A stretch of DNA of 23,995 bases from Pontiellaceae bacterium. Lineage in GTDB: Bacteria; Verrucomicrobiota; Kiritimatiellia; Kiritimatiellales; Tichowtungiaceae. Shown one piece after another: positions 1-6,045 of this stretch; the stretch's first letter is position 1, and each line of letters starts with the position of its first letter. The translations under genes and the position numbers were made by a program. The notes beneath the pieces were generated by a model. The model saw only the letters and a list, made by a program, of their open reading frames with translations. It ran no database searches and was not told where the DNA came from. The DNA lies in NCBI GenBank assembly GCA_025457785.1, contig JALOTS010000002.1:1-23995 (forward strand), written 5' to 3'.

Positions 1-2
1 AG

Positions 3-938
3 ACTTCTCTGGAGGTCGGCAGTGTCAATCTCGGTTCTGTCGTGAAGGAGATGGCTTCTTTGCTGGATGTTTCTATTTCGAAGAAGGTTTCCATTCAGTA
101 CTGTCTGGCGGGGGAAATTCCGATGATCCGCGGAGATGTTTCTCAGCTTCGGCAGGTGGCGATGAATCTGGTCACCAATGCGTCGGAAGCGATCGGCGAC
201 CGTACGGGAGTGGTTGCCATCAGTATTCATGCGGTTGAGCTTGCGACGGGGGCTCTGGAACGAACTATTCCGCCGGGCGGGCTGCCGGCCGGTCATTACG
301 TGATGCTCGAAGTTTCGGATACCGGTGAAGGGATGAGCGAAGAGACTATGCAGCGGATTTTCGACCCCTTGTTTACCACAAAAATTACCGGACGGGGGCT
401 GGGTTTAGCCTCTCTGCTCAATGTGGTGAAGCGGCACAACGGGGCGGTTGAGGTTAAGAGCAAGGTCGGACAGGGAACGGTGTTCCGTGTTTATTTCCCG
501 GTGGAAGAGGGGCTTCGGGAAGCGGACGCAGAGGCGGCGCCGTCGTCCGTCAGCAAGTGGCGCGGTTCCGGCACGGTGCTGGTCGGGGATGATGAATCGG
601 CCATTCGTGAGGTTACGAAAATTCTTCTGGAGCGTTTCGGTTTCCGTGTGATCACGGCTGTTGATGGATTAGAGGCGGTCGATTTATATACGGAACATGC
701 GGGCGACATTACTCTGATTCTCATTGATGTGAACATGCCGAAGCTGAGCGGGATCGAAGCCGTTTCGCGTATCCGGCATATTTGTCCCGCCGTTCCGGTT
801 CTTTTGATGAGCGGGTATCCGGAGGAACAGATTATGGAACGTTTCGGACGGCATCCGCATACCGACTTTGTAAAAAAACCGTTCCAAAGTTCGGAATTGC
901 TGGACGGCATCCGCAATCTGATTGAAACCCGGCGTTGA
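3..938 (+). CDS. Hybrid sensor histidine kinase, C-terminal part (HATPase_c plus receiver), 5' truncated
   Basis: The reading frame is open from the first bases of the window, so the N-terminus and any sensor or phospho-acceptor His domain lie outside it. The visible part has a complete GHKL ATPase domain: N-box (NLVTNASEAI), G1 (DTGEGM), F-box (FDPLFTTK) and G2 (GRGLGLA). After a short linker comes a receiver domain with the acidic pair GDDE, a phospho-acceptor Asp in LILIDVNMP and the conserved Lys in VKKPF. This order is typical of hybrid kinases, in which a phosphoryl group moves from the kinase core to the fused receiver. The gene ends 67 bases before the convergent end of a prepilin gene, so it is a neighbour of the pilus locus, not clearly part of its operons. 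The input signal and output partner cannot be told from here. Confidence 0.93.
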   Translation, partial: TSLEVGSVNLGSVVKEMASLLDVSISKKVSIQYCLAGEIPMIRGDVSQLRQVAMNLVTNASEAIGDRTGVVAISIHAVELATGALERTIPPGGLPAGHYVMLEVSDTGEGMSEETMQRIFDPLFTTKITGRGLGLASLLNVVKRHNGAVEVKSKVGQGTVFRVYFPVEEGLREADAEAAPSSVSKWRGSGTVLVGDDESAIREVTKILLERFGFRVITAVDGLEAVDLYTEHAGDITLILIDVNMPKLSGIEAVSRIRHICPAVPVLLMSGYPEEQIMERFGRHPHTDFVKKPFQSSELLDGIRNLIETRR

Positions 939-961
939 ATTCTTTGACAGAAAAATCCAGA

Positions 962-988
962 CCAGTATTCCGCCAGTCCAGTATTCCG
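962..988. repeat. Short direct repeat between convergent genes
   Basis: CCAGTATTCCG occurs at 962-972 and again at 978-988, and a further GTATTCC follows. It sits in the 67-base gap between the 3' ends of the hybrid kinase and prepilin 1. I see no stem followed by a T-run, so it is not a convincing intrinsic terminator. Confidence 0.6.
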
Positions 989-1005
989 GTATTCCATTCT
1001 CTCTC

Positions 1006-1317
1006 TCAATACGAAGCGCTGGTGCCGATGGGGTTCAGATTGATGGCGCACCCGCCAACGGACAGCCCCGCCTGATTGGTGACGCTGCCTCCGACATAGG
1101 CGGAGATGTTGTTCCATGAACAGGTTGTGCCGGCTGCCTTGTTGTTCATGATGGCCCACTGGTCTTTGGCCGCGTTGACCGCTGCGATATTGATTTCCTT
1201 CATGTTGTTATTCGCCGAGGCATGTGAGCTGAGATAGGCCGGAATGCCAATGGCGGCAATGAGCCCCAGAATGGAAACGACAATCAGGACTTCGACTAAC
1301 GTAAATGCTTTTTTCAT
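1006..1317 (-). CDS. Type IV prepilin 1 (103 aa), single copy, Ala at -1
   Basis: This is a small prepilin with a very short leader, MKKA, followed by FTLVEVLIVVSILGLIAAIGIPAY, shown here in halves: FTLVEVLIVVS then ILGLIAAIGIPAY. It is the N-methylated hydrophobic helix shared by type IV pilins and type II pseudopilins. Glu at +5 is present, but the residue before the cleavage point is Ala, not the usual Gly. Cys66 and Cys90 could form a C-terminal disulfide. The chain ends in NPIGTSASY, nearly the same ending as the two tandem pilins further on. The ATG at 1315-1317 was chosen because a GGGAGA ribosome site lies just upstream and the leader length fits; the frame stays open further upstream without pilin character. 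A sigma-54-type promoter lies about 40-55 bases upstream. It is probably a pilus subunit or minor pilin. Confidence 0.9.
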   Translation of the reverse strand: MKKAFTLVEVLIVVSILGLIAAIGIPAYLSSHASANNNMKEINIAAVNAAKDQWAIMNNKAAGTTCSWNNISAYVGGSVTNQAGLSVGGCAINLNPIGTSASY

Positions 1318-1355
1318 ATCGGATTCTCCCTTTTTCCGTTTTCGTCCCCTGATGT

Positions 1356-1371
1356 AGCAGACTCTGTGCCG
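1356..1371 (-). promoter_or_regulatory. Sigma-54 (-24/-12) type promoter of prepilin 1
   Basis: On the minus strand the bases read CGGCACAGAGTCTGCT. GG and GC fall exactly 12 bases apart, as in the known sigma-54 consensus TGGCAC-N5-TTGC. The predicted start near 1345 leaves a leader of about 28 bases with a GGGAGA ribosome site. The same pattern precedes four or five other pilus units in the window. Confidence 0.72.
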
Positions 1372-1550
1372 CACCGTTGAAAAGATCAGTTGTTTAAAAT
1401 TTTCGTTCGAACGTTGACCCCGATCCGATTGATGCACGGGAGCGTCCCGGCCGCAGGGTATATGCCGGGCATACTTTTGAATAAAATCGGATGAAAATGA
1501 AATAGTCTGCAGATTTGCCGTTCGGGGAAATGATCTGTATAACCTGTTTT

Positions 1551-3167
1551 ATGAAATGGATAAATCGAGGTGTCGGGAAATTGCCCGTGCGGCGCCGGGC
1601 GGGTATTTGTCTGCTCCTTGTTTTACTGGTCTGGGCCGTGTTCGGCCAGACCGTCGGTTTTGATTTCATCAACTGCGATGACAATGTGTTTGTCTATCAA
1701 AATCCGCTGGTGATGAATGGGCTTCGGGCGGATTCCGTGAGGCAGGTTCTGACCTCTATCCGCGACACGTTTTATTATCCTCTGACTGTTCTGTCGTTCA
1801 TGATAGATGCGGAAATTTACGGAATGAATCCCTCCGGATTTCATCTGAGTAATCTTCTGCTGCATACCGGTTCGGTTTTGCTTTTATTCTGGTTTTTAGT
1901 CCGGCTGACCGGCTCTTTCTGGAAAAGCGCGGCTGTTGCGTCACTTTTTGCCATTCATCCGCTGCAGGTGGAGGCGGTCGCATGGGTAACGGGCCGCAAG
2001 GATGTTCTGAGCGGGGTGTTTTTCATGCTGACGCTGCATGCCTACCTTTCCTATGTCCGGCAAAACGCATTTTCATTGATCCGTTACAGCGCCGTTTTCC
2101 TGCTCTTTTTTGCCGGGTTGATGGCCAAGCCGATGCTGGTCACCCTTCCGGCGGTTCTGCTTCTGCTGGACGGGTGGCCTCTGAAACGATTTGAATCTCA
2201 TGGACGGCGGGTGATTCTCGAAAAAGCGCCGTTGTTTTTTCTGTCCGCCGTTTTTGTCTGGATTTCTCTTTCCGCGACCACAACAATCAAAGACGGAACG
2301 TCTGTTGTTCAGCCTATGCTGAGTTGGCGTATCGGCAACGCGCTGATTTCCTGCGCCGTTTATCTCCGGCAGGCCGTTTTGCCGTTTGGATTGGGAATGC
2401 CTTATCCAAAGTATGAAATCCATGCTGCCCTGTTAATCCGTTGCATCGTTTTGCTTCTTCTCTTGTCGGGAAGTCTTGTCTATTTCCGTAAAAGAAGACC
2501 GGCGCTGTGGGTGGGCTGGCTTTGGTTTCTCGGCATGCTGGTTCCGGTGATCGGAATTGTCCGGTTTCTCGGTGTTGCCCGGGCGGATCGTTTTGTTTAT
2601 CTGCCTTGCATCGGACTGTTCATGGTTTTCGTCTGGGGCGCGGGGCAGTTGCCGCTGGATCACCGGTATAAAAAGGGCCTGGCGGGACTTTTTATCATCC
2701 TGTTTGCCCTTGTTGCGCACCGTCAAACCGGCTATTGGCGGAATAATCTGACCTTGTGGTCCCGATCATTGTCCGCAACGGGCGAATCAACCATGGCGTA
2801 TATCAATCTGGGCGCGGCGTTTGTGGACGTTAAAGAGATTGAATCGGCAGAAATCTGTTTTCGGAAGGCTCTGAAACTCGACCCGGAGGATCAGGAAGCG
2901 CTCTATAATCTCGGCTGGCTGCGCATTAAAAGCAATCGTCTTGATGAGGGGATTCCTTATCTCAAACGGGTGATTGAATTAAATCCGGAACGGTTTGATG
3001 CTCACCTGACACTGGGTGCCGCTTACATTGCGAAGGGGGATATTGATGCGGGAGCTTCTTTGACCCGGCGGGCGCTTGAACTCCGTCCCGGAGATCCCGG
3101 CGCATTGAAAAATCTGGAGGCGGCTGAAGCAGGCCGGGCAGAGAAAACAAACGGGGAAGCGGACTAA
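1551..3167 (+). CDS. GT-C-like multi-membrane-span protein with C-terminal TPRs (TMTC-like family)
   Basis: This is a large polytopic membrane protein. The N-terminal three quarters hold many hydrophobic helices, with an extracytoplasmic DD motif in FINCDDNVFVYQNP after the first helix and the conserved patch HPLQVEAVAW..GRKDVLS. The final 120 or so residues are about three TPRs, such as AYINLGAAFVDVKEIESAE and EALYNLGWLRI. That layout matches a widespread bacterial family related to the eukaryotic TMTC O-mannosyltransferases (GT-C fold); the enzymatic role of the bacterial members is not firmly established. It lies between prepilin genes, convergent with the tandem pair, so pilin glycosylation is a reasonable but unproven guess. 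The start is uncertain. ATG 1551 gives a basic N-terminus before the first helix, ATG 1530 has GGGGAA unusually close, and TTG 1515 is also possible. Confidence 0.85.
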   Translation: MKWINRGVGKLPVRRRAGICLLLVLLVWAVFGQTVGFDFINCDDNVFVYQNPLVMNGLRADSVRQVLTSIRDTFYYPLTVLSFMIDAEIYGMNPSGFHLSNLLLHTGSVLLLFWFLVRLTGSFWKSAAVASLFAIHPLQVEAVAWVTGRKDVLSGVFFMLTLHAYLSYVRQNAFSLIRYSAVFLLFFAGLMAKPMLVTLPAVLLLLDGWPLKRFESHGRRVILEKAPLFFLSAVFVWISLSATTTIKDGTSVVQPMLSWRIGNALISCAVYLRQAVLPFGLGMPYPKYEIHAALLIRCIVLLLLLSGSLVYFRKRRPALWVGWLWFLGMLVPVIGIVRFLGVARADRFVYLPCIGLFMVFVWGAGQLPLDHRYKKGLAGLFIILFALVAHRQTGYWRNNLTLWSRSLSATGESTMAYINLGAAFVDVKEIESAEICFRKALKLDPEDQEALYNLGWLRIKSNRLDEGIPYLKRVIELNPERFDAHLTLGAAYIAKGDIDAGASLTRRALELRPGDPGALKNLEAAEAGRAEKTNGEAD

Positions 3168-3194
3168 AAAAAATCCCCGGTGAAAACCGGGGAT
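3166..3194 (-). terminator. Intrinsic terminator of the tandem pilin unit
   Basis: The stem TCCCCGG/CCGGGGA (3174-3180 with 3187-3193) has a 6-base loop. Read on the minus strand it is followed by eight Ts (3173-3166), which makes a good Rho-independent terminator for prepilin 2. It overlaps the stop codon of the convergent membrane-protein gene but has no T-run in that direction. Confidence 0.85.
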
Positions 3195-3211
3195 GTTCTG
3201 TGAAGGAATGA

Positions 3212-3565
3212 TTACGGTTCATAGGAGGCGCGGGTTCCGATCGGATTGACGACAATCGATTTGCCGTTAACATCGAGATCATCAATCGAGTCGATGTTCA
3301 GCGCCGCAACGATTGCCGCGTCCGCAACGATCTGGCCATTGGTATAATCATGGTACGTGAAGTTAAGCCCGTCCGCCGCCGAAGGGAGCGTCAGCATCGC
3401 TTTGGCTTTTTCAACATCTACAACGTTGCGTGTTTTGGCTTTTACCTGTGCGTTTGCGTATGCGCCGATGACCGCCGGGATACCGATCGCGGCCAGAAGA
3501 CCGATGATCGCCACGACAATCATAATTTCAACCAGAGTGAAACCTTTCTTGTCTGTCTTTTTCAT
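3212..3565 (-). CDS. Type IV prepilin 2 (117 aa), distal copy of the tandem pair
   Basis: This is a short prepilin with the leader MKKTDKKG, cleavage expected after Gly8, then FTLVEIMIVVAIIGLLAAIG with Glu at +5. The mature chain is about 109 residues, small for a type IVa major pilin, and contains no Cys. It ends in NPIGTRASYEP. Compared with prepilin 3 I count 12 differences in 117 residues, most in the half just after the membrane helix. An AAGGGGAAG ribosome site precedes the ATG. There is no sigma-54 motif directly upstream, so it is probably transcribed by read-through from prepilin 3, across a hairpin that lacks a strong T-run. It is likely a pilus subunit; which copy dominates the fibre cannot be read from sequence. 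Confidence 0.93.
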   Translation of the reverse strand: MKKTDKKGFTLVEIMIVVAIIGLLAAIGIPAVIGAYANAQVKAKTRNVVDVEKAKAMLTLPSAADGLNFTYHDYTNGQIVADAAIVAALNIDSIDDLDVNGKSIVVNPIGTRASYEP

Positions 3566-3594
3566 TTTCTTCCCCTTTTTATCTGAGAAAACGG

Positions 3595-3620
3595 AAATCC
3601 CCGGTGAAAACCGGGGATTT
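3595..3620 (-). terminator. Hairpin between the tandem pilins, weak terminator or processing site
   Basis: This is a perfect dyad, AAATCCCCGG / CCGGGGATTT around a TGAAAA loop. The core is the same hairpin as the terminator after prepilin 2. On the minus strand only three Ts follow the GC stem, so full termination is unlikely. It more plausibly gives partial termination or stabilises the 3' end of the prepilin 3 message. Confidence 0.7.
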
Positions 3621-3634
3621 CTGTGAAGGAACGG

Positions 3635-3988
3635 TTACGGTTCATAGGAGGCGCGGGTTCCGATCGGATTAACGACAATCGATTTGCCGTTAACATCGAG
3701 ATCAGTGATCGCGTCAATGTTCAGCGCCATAACAATCGCCGCGTCCGCAACGATCTGTCCATTGGTGTAATCATGGTAAGTGAAGTTAAGCCCGTCCGCT
3801 GAGGACGGCAGAGTCAGCATCGCTTTGGCCTTTTCAACGTCGGTGATGTTGCGCGCTTTGGATTTTTCCTGAGCATTTGCATAGGCACCGATGATAGACG
3901 GGATACCGATTGCGGCCAAGAGACCGATGATCGCCACGACGATCATAATTTCAACCAAGGTGAAACCTTTCTTATTCGTCTTTTTCAT
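3635..3988 (-). CDS. Type IV prepilin 3 (117 aa), promoter-proximal copy of the tandem pair
   Basis: The leader MKKTNKKG is followed by FTLVEIMIVVAIIGLLAAIG, with Gly at -1 and Glu at +5, the canonical prepilin-peptidase site and methylated N-terminus. The C-terminal half (AMLTLPSSADGLNFTYHDY onward) is nearly identical to prepilin 2, and the chain ends in NPIGTRASYEP. The gene is nearest to the sigma-54-type promoter at 4114-4129 and has a leader of about 115 bases containing three CTGAAAAA repeats, then a GGAAAGGGAAG ribosome site. The first position and strong control region make it the best candidate for the major pilin (PilA role). I leave the symbol blank because this short pilin type differs from classical PilA. 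Confidence 0.93.
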   Translation of the reverse strand: MKKTNKKGFTLVEIMIVVAIIGLLAAIGIPSIIGAYANAQEKSKARNITDVEKAKAMLTLPSSADGLNFTYHDYTNGQIVADAAIVMALNIDAITDLDVNGKSIVVNPIGTRASYEP

Positions 3989-4009
3989 TTGTCTTCCCTT
4001 TCCATTTTA

Positions 4010-4033
4010 TTTTTCAGTTTTTCAGTTTTTCAG
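4010..4033. repeat. Three tandem copies of an 8-mer in the prepilin 3 leader
   Basis: TTTTTCAG is repeated three times without interruption (CTGAAAAA on the transcribed sense). It lies between the predicted transcription start and the ribosome site of prepilin 3, so a change in copy number would alter leader length. Confidence 0.85.
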
Positions 4034-4113
4034 TTTTGTTTTTTCATCACCGGCTTTTTGTTTTGCGACTTTAGATTCTCTTTTGTGTACCGGTTAAACG
4101 CAACTCCTAGTGA

Positions 4114-4129
4114 AGCATACCATGTGCCA
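4114..4129 (-). promoter_or_regulatory. Sigma-54 (-24/-12) type promoter of the tandem pilins
   Basis: The minus strand reads TGGCACATGGTATGCT, matching TGGCAC-N5-TTGC except for one base and with exact GG-GC spacing. This is the best match in the window. It is divergent from nothing and can only serve prepilin 3 (and 2). The pilR gene, encoding a GAFTGA-containing activator, lies about 330 bases further upstream on the same strand. Confidence 0.82.
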
Positions 4130-4462
4130 AAACAGATGAGCTAATTTATTTCCTGATTTGAATTGGATTGAACGTGTTTTAAACAAGCGGGTTGTAAATT
4201 TTTAAGGCCAGAAACATTCAGTTCAAAAGCGTAGTGGAACGTAGAACCACTGTGTGAAATCTCAAAAATAAGAAATCAAGGGGTTCAGTGCGACAGCGCC
4301 TCAAAACAGCAGTAAACCGGTCAGAACAATTACGGTCAGAACTGAAACGCACCGAGATGGGCTCCGTTATTGCGGGGCAGCAAAGCGGCAATGATTTTTA
4401 CTTGCGCACGCTTCTCCCCCATCATTCTGACCTTAATTATTCTGATAAAACTTTTTTTATTA
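4130..4462 (-). promoter_or_regulatory. Upstream control region of the pilins (no gene seen)
   Basis: This gene-free stretch between pilR and the pilin promoter holds two structured elements. One is a dyad AGTGG-N9-CCACT at 4233-4251, about 105-120 bases upstream of the -24 element, a normal distance for an NtrC-family activator site. The other is a pair of inverted 22-base arms at 4321-4342 and 4424-4445 (19 of 22 identical). Each arm is itself a 15-base-period repeat of TCAGAA. These are candidate PilR binding sites, or a stem at the 3' end of the pilR message. I see no convincing ORF here. Confidence 0.5.
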
Positions 4463-5839
4463 TTAGTTTTTCAAATCAGACGGAAGTTTCCGGTAGAGCG
4501 TGGCCAGACTGATTCCCAGTTCAGTGGCTGCCTTTTCCTTATCCCCGTTCAGGCTCTCGATGGTTCGCTGGAGAAATTCCTTTTCTTTGTCATGCAGGAA
4601 GGCTTTCAGGGATTTTCCTTTGAATTGCTCATTGCGGGAGGTGATGACACCGGATCTCAACCCGTCCTCGACAGTGTTGACGATTTTCGCGGGCAGGGTG
4701 TCCACCGTAATGTCTCCCTGCTGCGCGAAGGTCAGCGCGTGCTGAATGGCATTCTCAAGTTCGCGGACGTTTCCGGGCCAGTTGTAGTTGTCCAGAATGT
4801 TTTGTGTTTCATGGTCGATGGGCGGAAGTTCGGCGTTGGGGCCCAGTTCACGGCGCATAATGTGGTCAACGAGGGGCAGGATATCTTCCGGGCGGCTTCT
4901 TAACGGCGGGATATCAATGCTGATGACACTGAGCCGGTAATAGAGATCTTCGCGGAATTTCCCCTGTTCAATGAGGCTTTCCAGTTTTTCATTGGATGCC
5001 GCAATAATCCGCACATCAACATCCGTATGATCGGATCCGCCGACTTTCCGGATTTTTTTATCCTGTAAAACACGCAGCAGTTTGGATTGCATTTCGAGCG
5101 GCATGGAACCGATTTCATCAAGAAACAGAGTTCCGCCGTGCGCGGTTTCGAACAGGCCGATTTTAGTGGAGCCGGCACCGGTAAACGCTCCTTTCACATA
5201 GCCGAACAATTCAGATTCCATGAGCTGGGCAGGCAGGGCCGCGCAGTTCACCGCCATAAAAGTGGCATCTTTGCGCGGGCTGTACTGGTGCAGGGCGCGG
5301 GCGACGAGTTCCTTGCCGGTCCCGCTTTCTCCGTAAATCAATACGGTAGTGGAGGTCGGCGCCACCCGTTCAATCATTTCGCAAACCCTGCGCATACCGG
5401 GGCTTTCCGCAACGATTCCGTTCAGTTTTTCATTGTGTTCGAGACGGGCTTTCAAATCTTTGTTTTCTGTGAGGGCGTTATGATATTGCAAAGCACGCTG
5501 GACGGTCAGAACCAGCTCGTCCAGTTTAAACGGCTTGGTGATGTAGTCAAAGGCGCCTTCCTTCATCGCTTCGACGGCTGTGGAGACGGTTCCGTATGCG
5601 GTGAGCATGATCACTCCCATGTCAGGCCACGACTGAGAGGCCTTCCGGAGCAGTTCCATTCCATTGATCGGAGTCATGTTAATGTCCGAAATCATTAAGT
5701 CAAATTGTTTGGTCAGAAGGAGTTGCAACGCTTTTTCGCCGTTGCTGGCCGGGGTGGCATCATAACCCTGCCCAACGAGGATCTTATTCAGAAGATTCAA
5801 AATCGTGGGCTCGTCGTCAACAATCAGTATTCGCGGCAT
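4463..5839 (-). CDS. pilR: NtrC-family sigma-54-dependent response regulator (PilR)
   Basis: This is a full-length bacterial enhancer-binding protein of 458 aa. The receiver spans about residues 1-120, with an acidic pocket (VDDE), phospho-acceptor Asp52 in MISDINM and Lys102 in TKPF. The central AAA+ domain (about 140-370) has Walker A GESGTGKE at 170-177, the sigma-54-contacting GAFTGA at 217-222, Walker B in GGTLFLDEIG at 235-244 and an arginine-finger region. The C-terminus is a Fis-type helix-turn-helix (KAATELGISLATLYRKL). It should remodel sigma-54 holoenzyme at -24/-12 promoters, and several such motifs precede the pilus genes here. The ATG has AGGGA upstream. It lies about 200 bases downstream of pilS, a gap containing a 22-base dyad. 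The name PilR, rather than a generic NtrC, rests on the PilS-type partner and pilin neighbours. Confidence 0.93.
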   Translation of the reverse strand: MPRILIVDDEPTILNLLNKILVGQGYDATPASNGEKALQLLLTKQFDLMISDINMTPINGMELLRKASQSWPDMGVIMLTAYGTVSTAVEAMKEGAFDYITKPFKLDELVLTVQRALQYHNALTENKDLKARLEHNEKLNGIVAESPGMRRVCEMIERVAPTSTTVLIYGESGTGKELVARALHQYSPRKDATFMAVNCAALPAQLMESELFGYVKGAFTGAGSTKIGLFETAHGGTLFLDEIGSMPLEMQSKLLRVLQDKKIRKVGGSDHTDVDVRIIAASNEKLESLIEQGKFREDLYYRLSVISIDIPPLRSRPEDILPLVDHIMRRELGPNAELPPIDHETQNILDNYNWPGNVRELENAIQHALTFAQQGDITVDTLPAKIVNTVEDGLRSGVITSRNEQFKGKSLKAFLHDKEKEFLQRTIESLNGDKEKAATELGISLATLYRKLPSDLKN

Positions 5840-5909
5840 AATCTGTTCCCTAACAACTAAATGATTTTAAGACGGGACGTTTTATCATTTTCGAGAAAGC
5901 TAGTCTATT

Positions 5910-5931
5910 AGATTCTTCGGCAGAAGAATCT
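5910..5931. other. Perfect 9-bp dyad in the pilS-pilR gap
   Basis: AGATTCTTC, a GGCA spacer, then GAAGAATCT form a perfect inverted repeat about 70 bases upstream of the pilR start. On the pilR strand no T-run follows, so it is not a terminator for pilS. It could be a binding site, a messenger hairpin or a processing site. In the opposite direction a T-rich stretch follows, which could stop antisense transcription. The rest of 5840-6045 shows no gene and no remnant of a kinase ATPase domain. Confidence 0.6.
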
Positions 5932-6045
5932 TTCATTTTTTTCAATCCGAAAGCGAAGTGACCGATAATTTTTAGGAGAAAAACAACCAATTAACGGGTA
6001 ATAAGGCAGTTCGGCAGGCGGTTCAGCGGGTCATCCCGCCGTGTT

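Noticed and set aside
491..1159. Minus-strand open frame overlapping the hybrid kinase and prepilin 1
   Set aside because: It covers the receiver domain on the opposite strand and part of prepilin 1 in another frame, and has no recognisable domain.
1404..1413. Palindrome CGTTCGAACG upstream of prepilin 1 as an activator site
   Set aside because: It is short, lies only about 35 bases from -24 and does not recur at the other promoters.
4288..4512. Possible small plus-strand gene between pilR and the pilins
   Set aside because: The frame crosses the inverted repeat arms and the end of pilR and its product has no coding character.
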